A DNA stretch of 64,000 nt from Halpernia humi (GCF_900108025.1 NZ_FNUS01000002.1:62001-126000), one strand, 5' to 3'. Numbered from the stretch's first letter, positions 36,133-44,566 are shown. The notes: a model not told the origin generated them from the sequence alone. Numbers and translations are program-made.

Positions 36133-37578
36133 ATGAATTCTTTTATAAAAAACTTACACCAATCTTTTTCGCAAAACAGCGATCAAATCTGTATTTCTAT
36201 TGATGGTGAAAATTTTAAATACAGTGAAGTTTTATATTTTTCTGAGCAAATCAGGCATCAACTTCAGGCGGTAAATTCACAAAATATTGGTATTTATTTG
36301 TCAGATGATGTTTTTATGTATGCTTCAATTTTAGCCGTTTGGCATGAAGGAAAAACCTACGTTCCGTTGCATCCAGAATTTCCTTTAAGTAAAAATCTAA
36401 GCGTAATTCAGCAAGCAAAAATTGAAACCGTTTTAACCTCCATTGAAATTAAGGATGATTTTGGTTTAAAATTAATCGATTCTCGGAAAGATTTTAATAA
36501 AATTCCAACGCCGCCAAAAGATTCAGCTTTAGAAAATAACGCTTACATTTTGTTTACTTCTGGAAGCACGGGAAACCCGAAAGGCGTTCCGATTACCTTT
36601 TCAAATTTATATTATTTTTCGGAATCTTTTCACGAAATTTTTGGGAAATTATCGCCTGAAGATAGCGTTTTGCAAATGTTTGAACTCACGTTTGATTTAT
36701 CGGTAATGAGTTATTTAATCCCCTGGTTGAACGGTGCAAAAGTAGTCGGGCTTCATAAAAAAGAAACAAAATCTTTGCAAATTCTCGATCTTTTGGAAGC
36801 CGATGAAATAACGGTCGCATTGATGGTTCCAAGTATTTTAAATTTAATTTTTCCTTATTTAGACGATAGCATAAAAAATTCTAGTCTTCGGCTAAATCTA
36901 TTTTGCGGCGAAGCATTATTGGTAAAACAAATAGAAAATTGGCGCGGTTTTATTCCAAATGCGAAAATTTATAATGTTTACGGTCCCACAGAAAATACTA
37001 TTTTTTGTACATTTTATGAAATTAATGAAAATATTAAAGAAAAAAATGGCATAATCAGCATTGGGAAATCGCTTCCAAATAGCACTATGAGTTTCATTGA
37101 TGAAAATTCTGATGAAGGCGAACTTTTACTTTCGGGGCAACTTTTAACCAAATTTTATTGGGAAAATGAAAGCAAAACCAAAGAGACATTTTTAGAAATT
37201 GACGGAAACAGATTTTACAAAACCGGTGATTATTGCTTGAAAGACACAGATGGTGATTTTTTCTACACCAACCGGATAGATTTTCAAGCCAAAATAAATG
37301 GTTTTCGGGTAGAATTATCTGAAATAGAATTTTTTGCCAACCAAAAATTGAAACAAGGCATAAGTCTAGCCACAACTTCTAAAGACAGCAATGGTAACGA
37401 TTTTCTGGTTTTATTTACTAATGATTTAGAAATTAAAGAGCAAGAATTATTAGATTATTTGCTCCAAAATCTCGCCGGTTATTCCATTCCTTCCAAAGTG
37501 ATAAAAATTGCAGAATTTCCGCACAATACTTCGGGGAAAATTGATAGACCACAACTGAAAAAAAACTATAATTTATGA
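36133..37578 (+). CDS. DltA-like amino-acid adenylating enzyme
   Basis: This 481-residue AMP-forming enzyme has FTSGSTGNPKGVP (141-153), TFDLSV (186-191), LFCGE (256-260), YGPTE (283-287), TGD (364-366) and a terminal SGKIDR with K469. D188 in FDLSV is the position that binds the substrate amine in DltA and NRPS adenylation domains. C258 in LFCGE matches the cysteine linked to D-alanine selectivity in Bacillus DltA. Length is close to DltA (about 500). It is predicted to activate an amino acid, possibly D-alanine, and load it on a carrier such as the one at 38188 or 31236. Confidence 0.8.
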   Translation: MNSFIKNLHQSFSQNSDQICISIDGENFKYSEVLYFSEQIRHQLQAVNSQNIGIYLSDDVFMYASILAVWHEGKTYVPLHPEFPLSKNLSVIQQAKIETVLTSIEIKDDFGLKLIDSRKDFNKIPTPPKDSALENNAYILFTSGSTGNPKGVPITFSNLYYFSESFHEIFGKLSPEDSVLQMFELTFDLSVMSYLIPWLNGAKVVGLHKKETKSLQILDLLEADEITVALMVPSILNLIFPYLDDSIKNSSLRLNLFCGEALLVKQIENWRGFIPNAKIYNVYGPTENTIFCTFYEINENIKEKNGIISIGKSLPNSTMSFIDENSDEGELLLSGQLLTKFYWENESKTKETFLEIDGNRFYKTGDYCLKDTDGDFFYTNRIDFQAKINGFRVELSEIEFFANQKLKQGISLATTSKDSNGNDFLVLFTNDLEIKEQELLDYLLQNLAGYSIPSKVIKIAEFPHNTSGKIDRPQLKKNYNL

Positions 37579-38195
37579 TGCTTCGGAATGCCAAGAAAGA
37601 AGATATTCCCTTTATTATAGACGGAATTTTAGAAATTGAAAAAACGGAAAATAGCAATAGTTACAATAATCTTTTCGGGACAGAAAGTGAAGAAACTAAG
37701 ATAATTCTCTCTGCTTTTTTTAACGATGAAGAAAATTTTGACACCGAATTATCGTTAAATAGTTTTGCGGTGGCAGAAATTGATGGCGAAATTGCAGGAT
37801 GTTGTTCCAAGATTTTTACAAATCAAGATTATTACAGAAATAAAGGTGAACTTTTCCCCATTCATCTTAGCAGCGACGTCTTAAAAATTTTTATGAATAA
37901 TGCGCAAACTTTGCCCGACAGCAGGGCAATTAGCGAAAATAAAAGTTTTGTAGAATATATTTTCGTATCAAAGTTTTTTAGAAAAAAAGGTGTTGCAGAA
38001 GCATTAATACAGAAAAGTATTGAAAAAATAAATTCAGAAAAAGTATATATTAATGTTTTTAGTACTAATGATTATGCCATAGAATATTATCGTAAATTGG
38101 GCTTTGAGAAGTTTAAAGAAGTAAAGATTGACGAGAATCCACCGAGGTTTTATCCGTCAGCGGAAAAATTAATTATGGTAAAAAAAATTAACTAA
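37575..38195 (+). CDS. GNAT family N-acetyltransferase
   Basis: This 206-residue GNAT protein has the acetyl-CoA-binding segment FVSKFFRKKGVAEALI (R/Q-x2-G-x-A type) and the C-terminal NDYAIEYYRKLGFEKFKE. It overlaps the DltA-like gene by 4 bases, so they are coupled. It may acylate the amino group of a sugar or of the activated amino acid. The 3' end overlaps the minus-strand carrier gene by 8 bases. Confidence 0.85.
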   Translation: MMLRNAKKEDIPFIIDGILEIEKTENSNSYNNLFGTESEETKIILSAFFNDEENFDTELSLNSFAVAEIDGEIAGCCSKIFTNQDYYRNKGELFPIHLSSDVLKIFMNNAQTLPDSRAISENKSFVEYIFVSKFFRKKGVAEALIQKSIEKINSEKVYINVFSTNDYAIEYYRKLGFEKFKEVKIDENPPRFYPSAEKLIMVKKIN

Positions 38196-38418
38196 AAACC
38201 TCTGGCGCAACAACTTCTGCAATATCATTTACCGTTTTTATAGTTCTGAAACTTCTAGGGTTTAATGTTGTACCCAATTCGTTTTCAATTAATTGCAGCA
38301 CTAAAACCGAAGTTAACGAACCGAAAGAACTCAATTCTTTAAAATTAGTTTCAGGTGTGATTTTAGATTCTTCGCCCAATTCTTTGCGTAGAAGTTCACA
38401 AAATTGCTCTTTTGTCAT
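38188..38418 (-). CDS. Acyl/peptidyl carrier protein with a GSL site
   Basis: This 76-residue protein has the carrier-protein pattern FGSLTSVLVLQLIENELG, with S34 as the presumed phosphopantetheine site. The usual D-S-L is changed to G-S-L. The ATG at 38418 was chosen over an in-frame TTG 21 bases upstream. It is convergent with the GNAT gene and next to the DltA-like gene, so it is a good candidate for its carrier (a DltC equivalent). Confidence 0.78.
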   Translation of the reverse strand: MTKEQFCELLRKELGEESKITPETNFKELSSFGSLTSVLVLQLIENELGTTLNPRSFRTIKTVNDIAEVVAPEVFS

Positions 38419-38436
38419 CGTGTTTTTTATTGTCTG

Positions 38437-38462
38437 CAAATATATTAATTATTTTAAATTTG
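38437..38462. promoter_or_regulatory. Divergent overlapping -7 boxes between carrier and acetyltransferase genes
   Basis: On the minus strand TATATTTG (38437-38444) faces the carrier gene, 18 bases from its ATG. On the plus strand TAAATTTG (38455-38462) lies only 4 bases before the ATG at 38467, with a TTG at 38430-38432 at 22-base spacing. The plus-strand transcript would start at or beside the ATG (leaderless). Confidence 0.5.
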
Positions 38463-38466
38463 CCTT

Positions 38467-39027
38467 ATGAATATTTTGTACAGAATTATAAATAAAATTT
38501 TCACTTTAATTGATGATTTTAAACACAAGGTTTATCTTCAAACCTGCATCAACAACGGTTTGAAATTAGGTGAAAATGTAAGTATTAGAAATGGCGTTTC
38601 CCTTGGTTCGGAGCCATTTCTGGTTACAATTGGCGATGGAAGTAGAATTGCTTCGGGAACCACTTTTGTAACACATTCTGGCGCAACCGTTAATATGCGC
38701 AAAATTGCAGGTTATGAAGAAGTTAGAAATTTTGGAAGAATAAAAATAGGAAAAAACTGTGCTGTGGGAAGCAATTGCGTGATTTTGCAAGATGTAGAAT
38801 TAGGAGATAATTGTATTTTAGGTGCGAATTCTGTGCTTTCAGAATCAATGCCTTCAAATACCGTTTTTGCAGGAAATCCAGCAAAATATGTGTGTGAAAT
38901 TGAAGATTATGGCGATTTTTTATTGAAAACCAATGTTAATTATCCGATAGAATTGGAACAAGACAGAAAAAAACTGAATGATTGGTTGAAAAAAAATCTC
39001 ATTGAGAAATATAAAGTGGCGAAGTAA
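38467..39027 (+). CDS. Left-handed beta-helix acyltransferase
   Basis: This 186-residue hexapeptide-repeat protein has GSEPFLVTIGDGSRIASGTT and FGRIKIGKNCAVGSNCVI, then LGDNCILGANSVL and the AGNPAKYV closing segment. This is the sugar O-acetyltransferase type (WbbJ/Maa-like), using acetyl-CoA. The start ATG is 4 bases after a -7-like box. Confidence 0.85.
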   Translation: MNILYRIINKIFTLIDDFKHKVYLQTCINNGLKLGENVSIRNGVSLGSEPFLVTIGDGSRIASGTTFVTHSGATVNMRKIAGYEEVRNFGRIKIGKNCAVGSNCVILQDVELGDNCILGANSVLSESMPSNTVFAGNPAKYVCEIEDYGDFLLKTNVNYPIELEQDRKKLNDWLKKNLIEKYKVAK

Positions 39028-39044
39028 AAATTATTAAAATAAAA

Positions 39045-39075
39045 CGTGTTAAGAAAACACGAAAAACTTAACACG
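39045..39075 (+). promoter_or_regulatory. Alternative hairpins just before a GT4 start codon
   Basis: CGTGTTAAG (39045-39053) pairs perfectly with CTTAACACG (39067-39075), ending 3 bases before the ATG at 39079. The same CGTGTT can instead pair with AACACG at 39056-39061. Two exclusive folds at a translation start could modulate initiation; this is inference from pairing alone. Confidence 0.4.
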
Positions 39076-39078
39076 AAA

Positions 39079-40242
39079 ATGGCTGAAAAAAAGAAAATCC
39101 TCATCAGAATTGGTTCGCTTCGCCACGGCGGTGCAGAAAAAGTATTGGTGACTTTTCTGAAAAATCTTCCGCCAGAAAAGTATGAGGTTGATTTGCTTTT
39201 GAACCTTTTTTCCGGAAAATATTTACCCGAAGTTCCAAATTGGGTGCGTATTTTTTATTTAATTAAAGGCGAAATGATCCCCACAAATCGCCCGAAAGAT
39301 ATACCAACCAAGGTTTTGCGTGTTTCTTACCAAAAAATATTGAAAATTTTTCCAAAACTTTTGTATCGTTTTATTTTAAAAAATAAAAAGTACGATGTAG
39401 AATTTGCTGCCATTCATGGGATGCGCGATGATATATTAAATTCGCCACAAAAAGCATCAAAAAAAATGGTTTGGATCCACAACGATTTAAGGAAAACCCA
39501 TTTTCACAATTATACGGACAACGAAATTAGGAAGTTTTTTGGCTTTGATAAAATTATGGTGATTTCCGAAAAAATACAGCAAGATTTTGAAAAATTGGCT
39601 AAAAACGAAAACGAAAAAGATAAAATCGTTCGGATTTATAATCCATTAGATACGGAAGAAATTTTAGAGAAAAGTGAAAAATCATTCATCATTCAGCAAT
39701 CATCACTCATAAAAAATGTTCCAATTTTTGTTTCTGTGGGGACGGTTTTTCCACAAAAAGGTTTTGATAGGTTGCTCAAAGTTCACAAAAAACTTTTAGA
39801 TGAAGGACTGAAACACCGTGTTTTAATAGTGGGCGACGGTTATGATTTTGAAAATATTAAAAGATTAATTTCAGAATTAAATATTTCAGAAAGCGCAACA
39901 ATGCTTGGTTTTTCAAACAATCCTTATCCTTATTTTAAAATGGCGGATTTCTACATTTTAAGTTCAAGGTATGAAGGTTTTCCGACAGTTTTGTTTGAAG
40001 CATTAACTTTAAAAAAGAACATTATTGCGACTGATGTTTCTGGCGTAAATGAGATGCTGGAGCACGGAAAATTAGGTTTGATTGTCGAAAATTCTGAAGA
40101 TGGTATTTATTTTGGAATGAAAAAAGCCTTGCAAAAGCCCGAAAGTTTTGATGTTTATCAAACTAATTTAGAACATTATAAAATGCCTTTTAATCTAGAA
40201 AACTCGGTAAATTCTATCATTAAAATTATAGACGAATTGTAA
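39079..40242 (+). CDS. GT4 glycosyltransferase
   Basis: This 387-residue GT-B enzyme has RIGSLRHGGAEKVLVTFL at the N-terminus and FVSVGTVFPQKGFDRLL, then ILSSRYEGFPTVLFEALTL in the donor domain. The ATG at 39079 was chosen over an in-frame GTG at 39046, which lies inside an inverted repeat. Residues about 195-215 come from a stretch rich in TCATTCATCATT-like words (39680-39712), unlike the rest of the gene. It is paralogous to 34935-36101. Confidence 0.88.
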   Translation: MAEKKKILIRIGSLRHGGAEKVLVTFLKNLPPEKYEVDLLLNLFSGKYLPEVPNWVRIFYLIKGEMIPTNRPKDIPTKVLRVSYQKILKIFPKLLYRFILKNKKYDVEFAAIHGMRDDILNSPQKASKKMVWIHNDLRKTHFHNYTDNEIRKFFGFDKIMVISEKIQQDFEKLAKNENEKDKIVRIYNPLDTEEILEKSEKSFIIQQSSLIKNVPIFVSVGTVFPQKGFDRLLKVHKKLLDEGLKHRVLIVGDGYDFENIKRLISELNISESATMLGFSNNPYPYFKMADFYILSSRYEGFPTVLFEALTLKKNIIATDVSGVNEMLEHGKLGLIVENSEDGIYFGMKKALQKPESFDVYQTNLEHYKMPFNLENSVNSIIKIIDEL

Positions 40243-40263
40243 AAATTTTTTCTTTTATCTTTG
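40237..40263 (+). promoter_or_regulatory. Promoter with TTG and TATCTTTG boxes
   Basis: TTG at 40237-40239 and TATCTTTG at 40256-40263 are 16 bases apart, a good Bacteroidota promoter. The ATG at 40269 comes 5 bases after the -7 box, predicting a leaderless or nearly leaderless mRNA. Confidence 0.6.
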
Positions 40264-40268
40264 CTCAA

Positions 40269-40823
40269 ATGTCTGAAAAAACTATTATCCAAAAAGATTT
40301 CTACCGCGAAAGTGGTGCTTATCTTTCCACTTTTCAAATTTGGAAGAAATGCATCAATCCCAATTTGCATTTTATTTATCTTTTAAGAATAGCACAAAAG
40401 TATTCTAAAAAATCCTTCGCTGGGATGTTTTGGCGTTTAGTTTTAAGACATTTTCAGATAAAATATGGTTTCCAGATTTACCCAGAAACGCAGATTGGTG
40501 AAGGGTTTTATCTCGGGCATTATGGTGGTTTAGTGATAAATCCTAAAGCGAAAATTGGTAAAAATTGCAATATTGCGCAAGGTGTGACCATCGCACAAGC
40601 CAATCGTGGTAAAAATGAAGGCGTACCAGAAATTGGCGATGAGGTTTGGATTGGCCCGAATGCAGTAATTGTTGGAAATATCAAAATCGGAAATAATGTT
40701 TTGATTGCACCAAATGCGTACGTAAATTATGATATTCCTGCAAATGCAGTTGTAATGGGAAATCCGGCAACTTTTACGCTAAATGAAAACGCTACTTTGG
40801 GCTATATTAATCATAAAATTTAA
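40269..40823 (+). CDS. Serine acetyltransferase-like hexapeptide acyltransferase
   Basis: This 184-residue protein has a helical N-terminus and a left-handed beta-helix (GEGFYLGHYGGLVINPKAKI, NIAQGVTIAQANRG, WIGPNAVIVGNIKIG, AGNPA-like VMGNPATF). It resembles the CysE/WcaB group. The location at the edge of the polysaccharide locus favours acetylation of a sugar over serine O-acetylation. It has its own promoter. Confidence 0.82.
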   Translation: MSEKTIIQKDFYRESGAYLSTFQIWKKCINPNLHFIYLLRIAQKYSKKSFAGMFWRLVLRHFQIKYGFQIYPETQIGEGFYLGHYGGLVINPKAKIGKNCNIAQGVTIAQANRGKNEGVPEIGDEVWIGPNAVIVGNIKIGNNVLIAPNAYVNYDIPANAVVMGNPATFTLNENATLGYINHKI

Positions 40824-40865
40824 TAAAAGTGTTATCCCAAACTTTTTTATGATATCTTTAGCACT

Positions 40866-40873
40866 TATTTTTG
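40866..40873 (+). promoter_or_regulatory. Candidate -7 box TATTTTTG before the carbonic anhydrase gene
   Basis: It matches TAnnTTTG, 41 bases before the ATG at 40915. The -33 element is not evident. Confidence 0.4.
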
Positions 40874-40914
40874 TATTGTTTACTTATTCAAATTAAAACC
40901 TCAAACCTGCCTAA

Positions 40915-41583
40915 ATGGAAAAATCATACACAACTATTTTCGAAAATAACAAGAAATGGTTAGAATCAAAATTAGAAAAAGATCAAGATTTTTTTAAAAT
41001 TCTTGCTCAAACCCAAACACCCGAATATCTCTATATTGGTTGCTCAGATAGCCGAGTTTCTGCGGAAGAAATGATGGGTATGCAACCGGGCGAATTGTTT
41101 GTGCATCGTAATATTGCGAATGTAGTAAACACTTTAGACATGAGTTCAACGGCGGTAATTCAGTATGCGGTAGAGCATTTGAAAGTAAAACATATTGTAA
41201 TTTGCGGTCATTATGGCTGTGGCGGTGTAAAAGCGGCGATGTCGGCAGAAGATTTTGGATTATTAAATCCTTGGTTAAGAACAATTCGTGATGTTTACAG
41301 GCTGCATCAAACAGAATTAGACGCAATTGAGGATCAACACAAACGCTACGATAGATTGGTGGAACTTAATGTGCAGGAACAATGCATCAACGTTATAAAA
41401 ATGGCCGTCGTGCAAGAGCAATATTTGTTAGATGAATATCCCGTTGTGCATGGCTGGGTTTTCGATATGGGAACGGGAAAATTGATAGATTTGGAAATTG
41501 ATTTTGAAAAAATCTTGAAAGACATTCAAAAAATCTATAACCTTACGGATTCTAATTGGGTGATGAGCCGAAAGAGGAAATAA
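40915..41583 (+). CDS. Beta-class carbonic anhydrase
   Basis: This 222-residue beta-carbonic anhydrase has the zinc ligands C43 and D45 with R47 in GCSDSRVSAEE, and H99 and C102 in CGHYGCGG. It interconverts CO2 and bicarbonate in the cytoplasm. A SulP transporter and a second carbonic anhydrase follow within 3 kb, suggesting bicarbonate supply or pH control. It has its own transcription unit. Confidence 0.95.
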   Translation: MEKSYTTIFENNKKWLESKLEKDQDFFKILAQTQTPEYLYIGCSDSRVSAEEMMGMQPGELFVHRNIANVVNTLDMSSTAVIQYAVEHLKVKHIVICGHYGCGGVKAAMSAEDFGLLNPWLRTIRDVYRLHQTELDAIEDQHKRYDRLVELNVQEQCINVIKMAVVQEQYLLDEYPVVHGWVFDMGTGKLIDLEIDFEKILKDIQKIYNLTDSNWVMSRKRK

Positions 41584-41725
41584 TATTTTAAAATATTCTT
41601 TTTCGTTTCAGCCAAAATATGTAGCCAAAGCCCTAACAATTTTAATGTAAAAATATTTTCGTTTTATATTTATAGTCTTTAAATATTAAAATGTGTTAAT
41701 ATTTAGATATAATCTATAATGCGGT

Positions 41726-41755
41726 TTGATTAATAAAAAAATCTACTTAAGTTTG
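41726..41755 (+). promoter_or_regulatory. Promoter with TTG and TAAGTTTG boxes
   Basis: TTG at 41726-41728 and TAAGTTTG at 41748-41755 are 19 bases apart. The ATG of the small exported protein follows 18 bases later. It is the best promoter candidate for the SulP-carbonic anhydrase unit. Confidence 0.6.
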
Positions 41756-41773
41756 TAACTTCTTAAAAGGAAA

Positions 41774-42067
41774 ATGAAGTATTTATCAATTATCGTTTTA
41801 CTTGTTTTTGTGAATTTTATGGCTTTACCCAGTATCGCCACATTATTTCATTTGGAAATAGCGAAGACAAATATAGTGCTTTCGGAAGAAGAATCACAAC
41901 ATTCGCCCTTGGTAATCAACGAGAAATCACTTCCAAAAGTTCTAGATATTAGTGATTTTGAACCCTTTTTCGTAGATGTTTTTACAAAAAAGTCTTTTTT
42001 CCTATTTGATGATGCCGTAAACTTATCGGCTTACCTTTCTATATTTTCTCCCCCTCCGGAAATTTAA
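41774..42067 (+). CDS. Small exported or membrane-anchored protein ending in FSPPPE
   Basis: This 97-residue protein has an N-terminal hydrophobic segment (about residues 4-22) acting as signal peptide or anchor, an acidic middle and the C-terminal tail FSPPPEI. I do not recognise a family. It is first in the unit with the SulP transporter and the second carbonic anhydrase, so a link to that transporter is possible. Confidence 0.65.
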   Translation: MKYLSIIVLLVFVNFMALPSIATLFHLEIAKTNIVLSEEESQHSPLVINEKSLPKVLDISDFEPFFVDVFTKKSFFLFDDAVNLSAYLSIFSPPPEI

Positions 42068-42084
42068 TCTTTTTCTTTAATATT

Positions 42085-42137
42085 TTGGCAAAATTTTTAT
42101 TTCTGCCAAAGATTGTTGAACCCGCATCACCGTGATG
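42085..42137 (+). promoter_or_regulatory. Hairpin and CATCAC-GTGATG palindrome before SulP
   Basis: Within the 113-base gap, TTTGGCA and TGCCAAA can pair (about 42085-42108), and CATCACCGTGATG (42125-42137) is a perfect 6-base inverted repeat around one base. The first may be a partial terminator and the second an operator. No regulator is assigned. Confidence 0.35.
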
Positions 42138-42180
42138 TAGGCTTTTCAATATCGTATTTATCAAAAAAAATTAAATTTAT

Positions 42181-43788
42181 ATGAAAAAAGCAAAAGGCTT
42201 TATAGGAGGGATTACAGAAAATTTACCCTCTGCGGTGGTCGTGTTTTTAGTGGCGTTGCCTCTATGTTTGGGAATTGCATTAGCATCAGGAGCCCCACCT
42301 TTATCTGGGGTGATTGCCGGCATTGTTGGTGGCTTAGTAATCGGGTTTTTATCCAATTCACATATTTCAGTTTCTGGTCCTGCAGCTGGTTTAGCAGCAA
42401 TTGTTTTAGGTGCAATCACAGAACTGGGAAGTTTTCAATTGTTTCTTTGTGCCGGCTTAATTGCAGGATTAATACAGTTGATTTTGGGATTTGTAAGAGC
42501 GGGAAGTATTTCAAATTATTTCCCAACAAATGTGATTGAAGGGATGCTTGCAGGAATCGGCGTGATAATTATTTTAAAACAAATTCCCCACGCGATAGGT
42601 TACGACCAAGATTTTGAAGGCCATCAGAGTTTATTTGATAATGGTTATAATTTAGGTTCTATCTCTGCATATTTGTCTAATTTAATTTCATCAGTTCAAG
42701 TAGGTGCTATTATCATCACAGTGGTTTCATTGGCTATTCTTTTGGCTTGGGATAAAATTCCAGCGCTAAAAAAAATAAAATTACTTCCTGGTGCTTTGGT
42801 AGCCGTAATTTTTGGGATTGTTTTAAATTCAATTTTTACCGCAACAGGAAGTGCGTTTGCGATCGGCAGCGAGCATTTGGTAAAACTTCCGGTACCACAA
42901 ACCGCAGCAGATTTTAAAAATTTAATTGTGCTGCCAGATTTTGCCGGTTTTCTAAATCCTAAAATTTGGATTTTGGGTGCCACAATTGCAATTGTCGCTT
43001 CTATTGAAACATTATTATGCATTGAAGCCTCGGATCGCTTGGATTCTCGCAGAAGAATTACGGATACAAATTTAGAATTAAAGGCGCAAGGAATTGGAAA
43101 TCTGATTAGTGCATTTATTGGTGGTTTACCCATGACTTCTGTGGTGGTTCGGTCTTCGGCAAATGCTAATTCTGGCGCTACCAATAAATCGTCTGCCATA
43201 ATGCACGGACTTTTACTTTTGATATGCGTGCTCACAATTCCTTTTTTATTGAATTTAATTCCGTTGGCAACTTTAGCGGCGGTTTTACTTTTGGTGGGTT
43301 ACAAACTCGCAAGTTTTGAAAAAATTAAGAATTTTTGGCGCAAGGGCAAATACCAATTTATTCCGTTTATTGCTACAATCATCGCCGTTGTTGCTACAGA
43401 TTTATTGAAGGGAGTTGGGATTGGCTTGGCGATTTCCATTATTTATATTTTGCAAGGAAATATGAAAAGAGCCTATTACTTTAGCAGAAAGGAATTGGAA
43501 GACGCAGATGAAGTAAACTTAAAACTTTCAGAAGAAGTTTCTTTCTTAAATAAAGCGGCCATTAAAAAAACCTTGAAAAACATCAGACCAGGCTCCCATG
43601 TTACCATTGATGCAAAAAACACGTCTTACATTACTACAGATGTTTTAGAAATGATACAGGATTTTGCAAATATACGCGCAAAAGAAGAAGATATAAAAGT
43701 GGAATTGCTAGGTTTTAAAACCTCATATAAAGATTATGAAAATGATCAACATTCTCATGTTACCATCGCGCACAGAAGAGCGATTTAA
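42181..43788 (+). CDS. SulP family anion transporter (probable bicarbonate transporter)
   Basis: This 535-residue protein has about ten to twelve membrane helices with the SulP N-terminal block PLCLGIALASGAPPLSGVIA and the core ISVSGPAAGLAAIV. The cytoplasmic STAS-like tail covers about residues 445-535. Its position between a small exported protein and a beta-carbonic anhydrase favours bicarbonate over sulfate, as in BicA-like systems. The substrate is inferred from neighbours. Confidence 0.92.
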   Translation: MKKAKGFIGGITENLPSAVVVFLVALPLCLGIALASGAPPLSGVIAGIVGGLVIGFLSNSHISVSGPAAGLAAIVLGAITELGSFQLFLCAGLIAGLIQLILGFVRAGSISNYFPTNVIEGMLAGIGVIIILKQIPHAIGYDQDFEGHQSLFDNGYNLGSISAYLSNLISSVQVGAIIITVVSLAILLAWDKIPALKKIKLLPGALVAVIFGIVLNSIFTATGSAFAIGSEHLVKLPVPQTAADFKNLIVLPDFAGFLNPKIWILGATIAIVASIETLLCIEASDRLDSRRRITDTNLELKAQGIGNLISAFIGGLPMTSVVVRSSANANSGATNKSSAIMHGLLLLICVLTIPFLLNLIPLATLAAVLLLVGYKLASFEKIKNFWRKGKYQFIPFIATIIAVVATDLLKGVGIGLAISIIYILQGNMKRAYYFSRKELEDADEVNLKLSEEVSFLNKAAIKKTLKNIRPGSHVTIDAKNTSYITTDVLEMIQDFANIRAKEEDIKVELLGFKTSYKDYENDQHSHVTIAHRRAI

Positions 43789-43810
43789 TACAATTTAATA
43801 AAAAAATAAA

Positions 43811-44446
43811 ATGAAAGCACATACAATAGAAACACAATCTACAATAACACCAGATAAAGCCATTCAAATTTTAAAAGAAGGCAACCAAAGATTCATCAAC
43901 AATTTAAAAGTAAACAGAAATCTTTTAGAACAAGTAAATGATACGCAGGAAGGACAATGGCCTTTTGCTGTTATTTTGAGTTGTATTGATAGCCGAACTT
44001 CGGCCGAACTTTTATTCGACCAAGGTTTGGGAGATATATTTAGTATCAGAATTGCAGGGAATTTTGTAAACCAAGACATTCTCGGTTCTATGGAATTTGG
44101 GTGTAACATTGCAGGTTCTAAAGTAATCGTAGTTCTCGGGCATTCAAAATGTGGCGCTCTAAAAGGCGGTTTAGATGCAGAAAAACTTGAAGATTTAGGA
44201 ATGGATAATCTCAACCATTTGGTTTATCATTTTGATCCTTGCATTAGAGAAATTATTAAAACTGATGAAGAGCGTTCTTCTTCCAATGAAGATTTGCTAG
44301 AAAGGTTGAATGTCTGCAACATCCAGAAAACAATCGCAGATATTAGACACCAAAGTTCTACACTAAAAAGATTAGAAAAAGAAGGCAAAATAAAAATTGT
44401 AGGCGCCAATTATAACGTAGAAACTGGCGAAGTGACTTGGATTTAA
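43811..44446 (+). CDS. Beta-class carbonic anhydrase, second copy
   Basis: This 211-residue beta-carbonic anhydrase has C58, D60 and R62 in SCIDSRTSAEL and H111 and C114 in GHSKCGALKGG. It belongs to a different subgroup from the copy at 40915, with little similarity beyond the motifs. It starts 22 bases after the SulP gene, so it is probably co-transcribed and coupled to bicarbonate transport. A terminator follows. Confidence 0.95.
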   Translation: MKAHTIETQSTITPDKAIQILKEGNQRFINNLKVNRNLLEQVNDTQEGQWPFAVILSCIDSRTSAELLFDQGLGDIFSIRIAGNFVNQDILGSMEFGCNIAGSKVIVVLGHSKCGALKGGLDAEKLEDLGMDNLNHLVYHFDPCIREIIKTDEERSSSNEDLLERLNVCNIQKTIADIRHQSSTLKRLEKEGKIKIVGANYNVETGEVTWI

Positions 44447-44474
44447 AAAAATAAAATTTTATAGTAATCATATC

Positions 44475-44507
44475 AAACTGTCTCAAAATTTTGGGGCAGT
44501 TTTTTTA
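44475..44507 (+). terminator. Terminator after the second carbonic anhydrase
   Basis: AAACTG..CAAAA (44475-44488) pairs with TTTTG..CAGT (44489-44500) with G-T pairs, followed by a run of seven T. Confidence 0.7.
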
Positions 44508-44566
44508 TTTATTTCATTTTATAATACCTTTACGTTGGAAATTATTTTTTTTAAAAGAGATATAGC

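Noticed and set aside
42177-43235. Long open frames on the minus strand across the SulP gene (80 and 179 codons)
   Set aside because: They are antisense to a clear SulP protein, have no promoter or family features, and their residue composition is that of a reverse-frame shadow.
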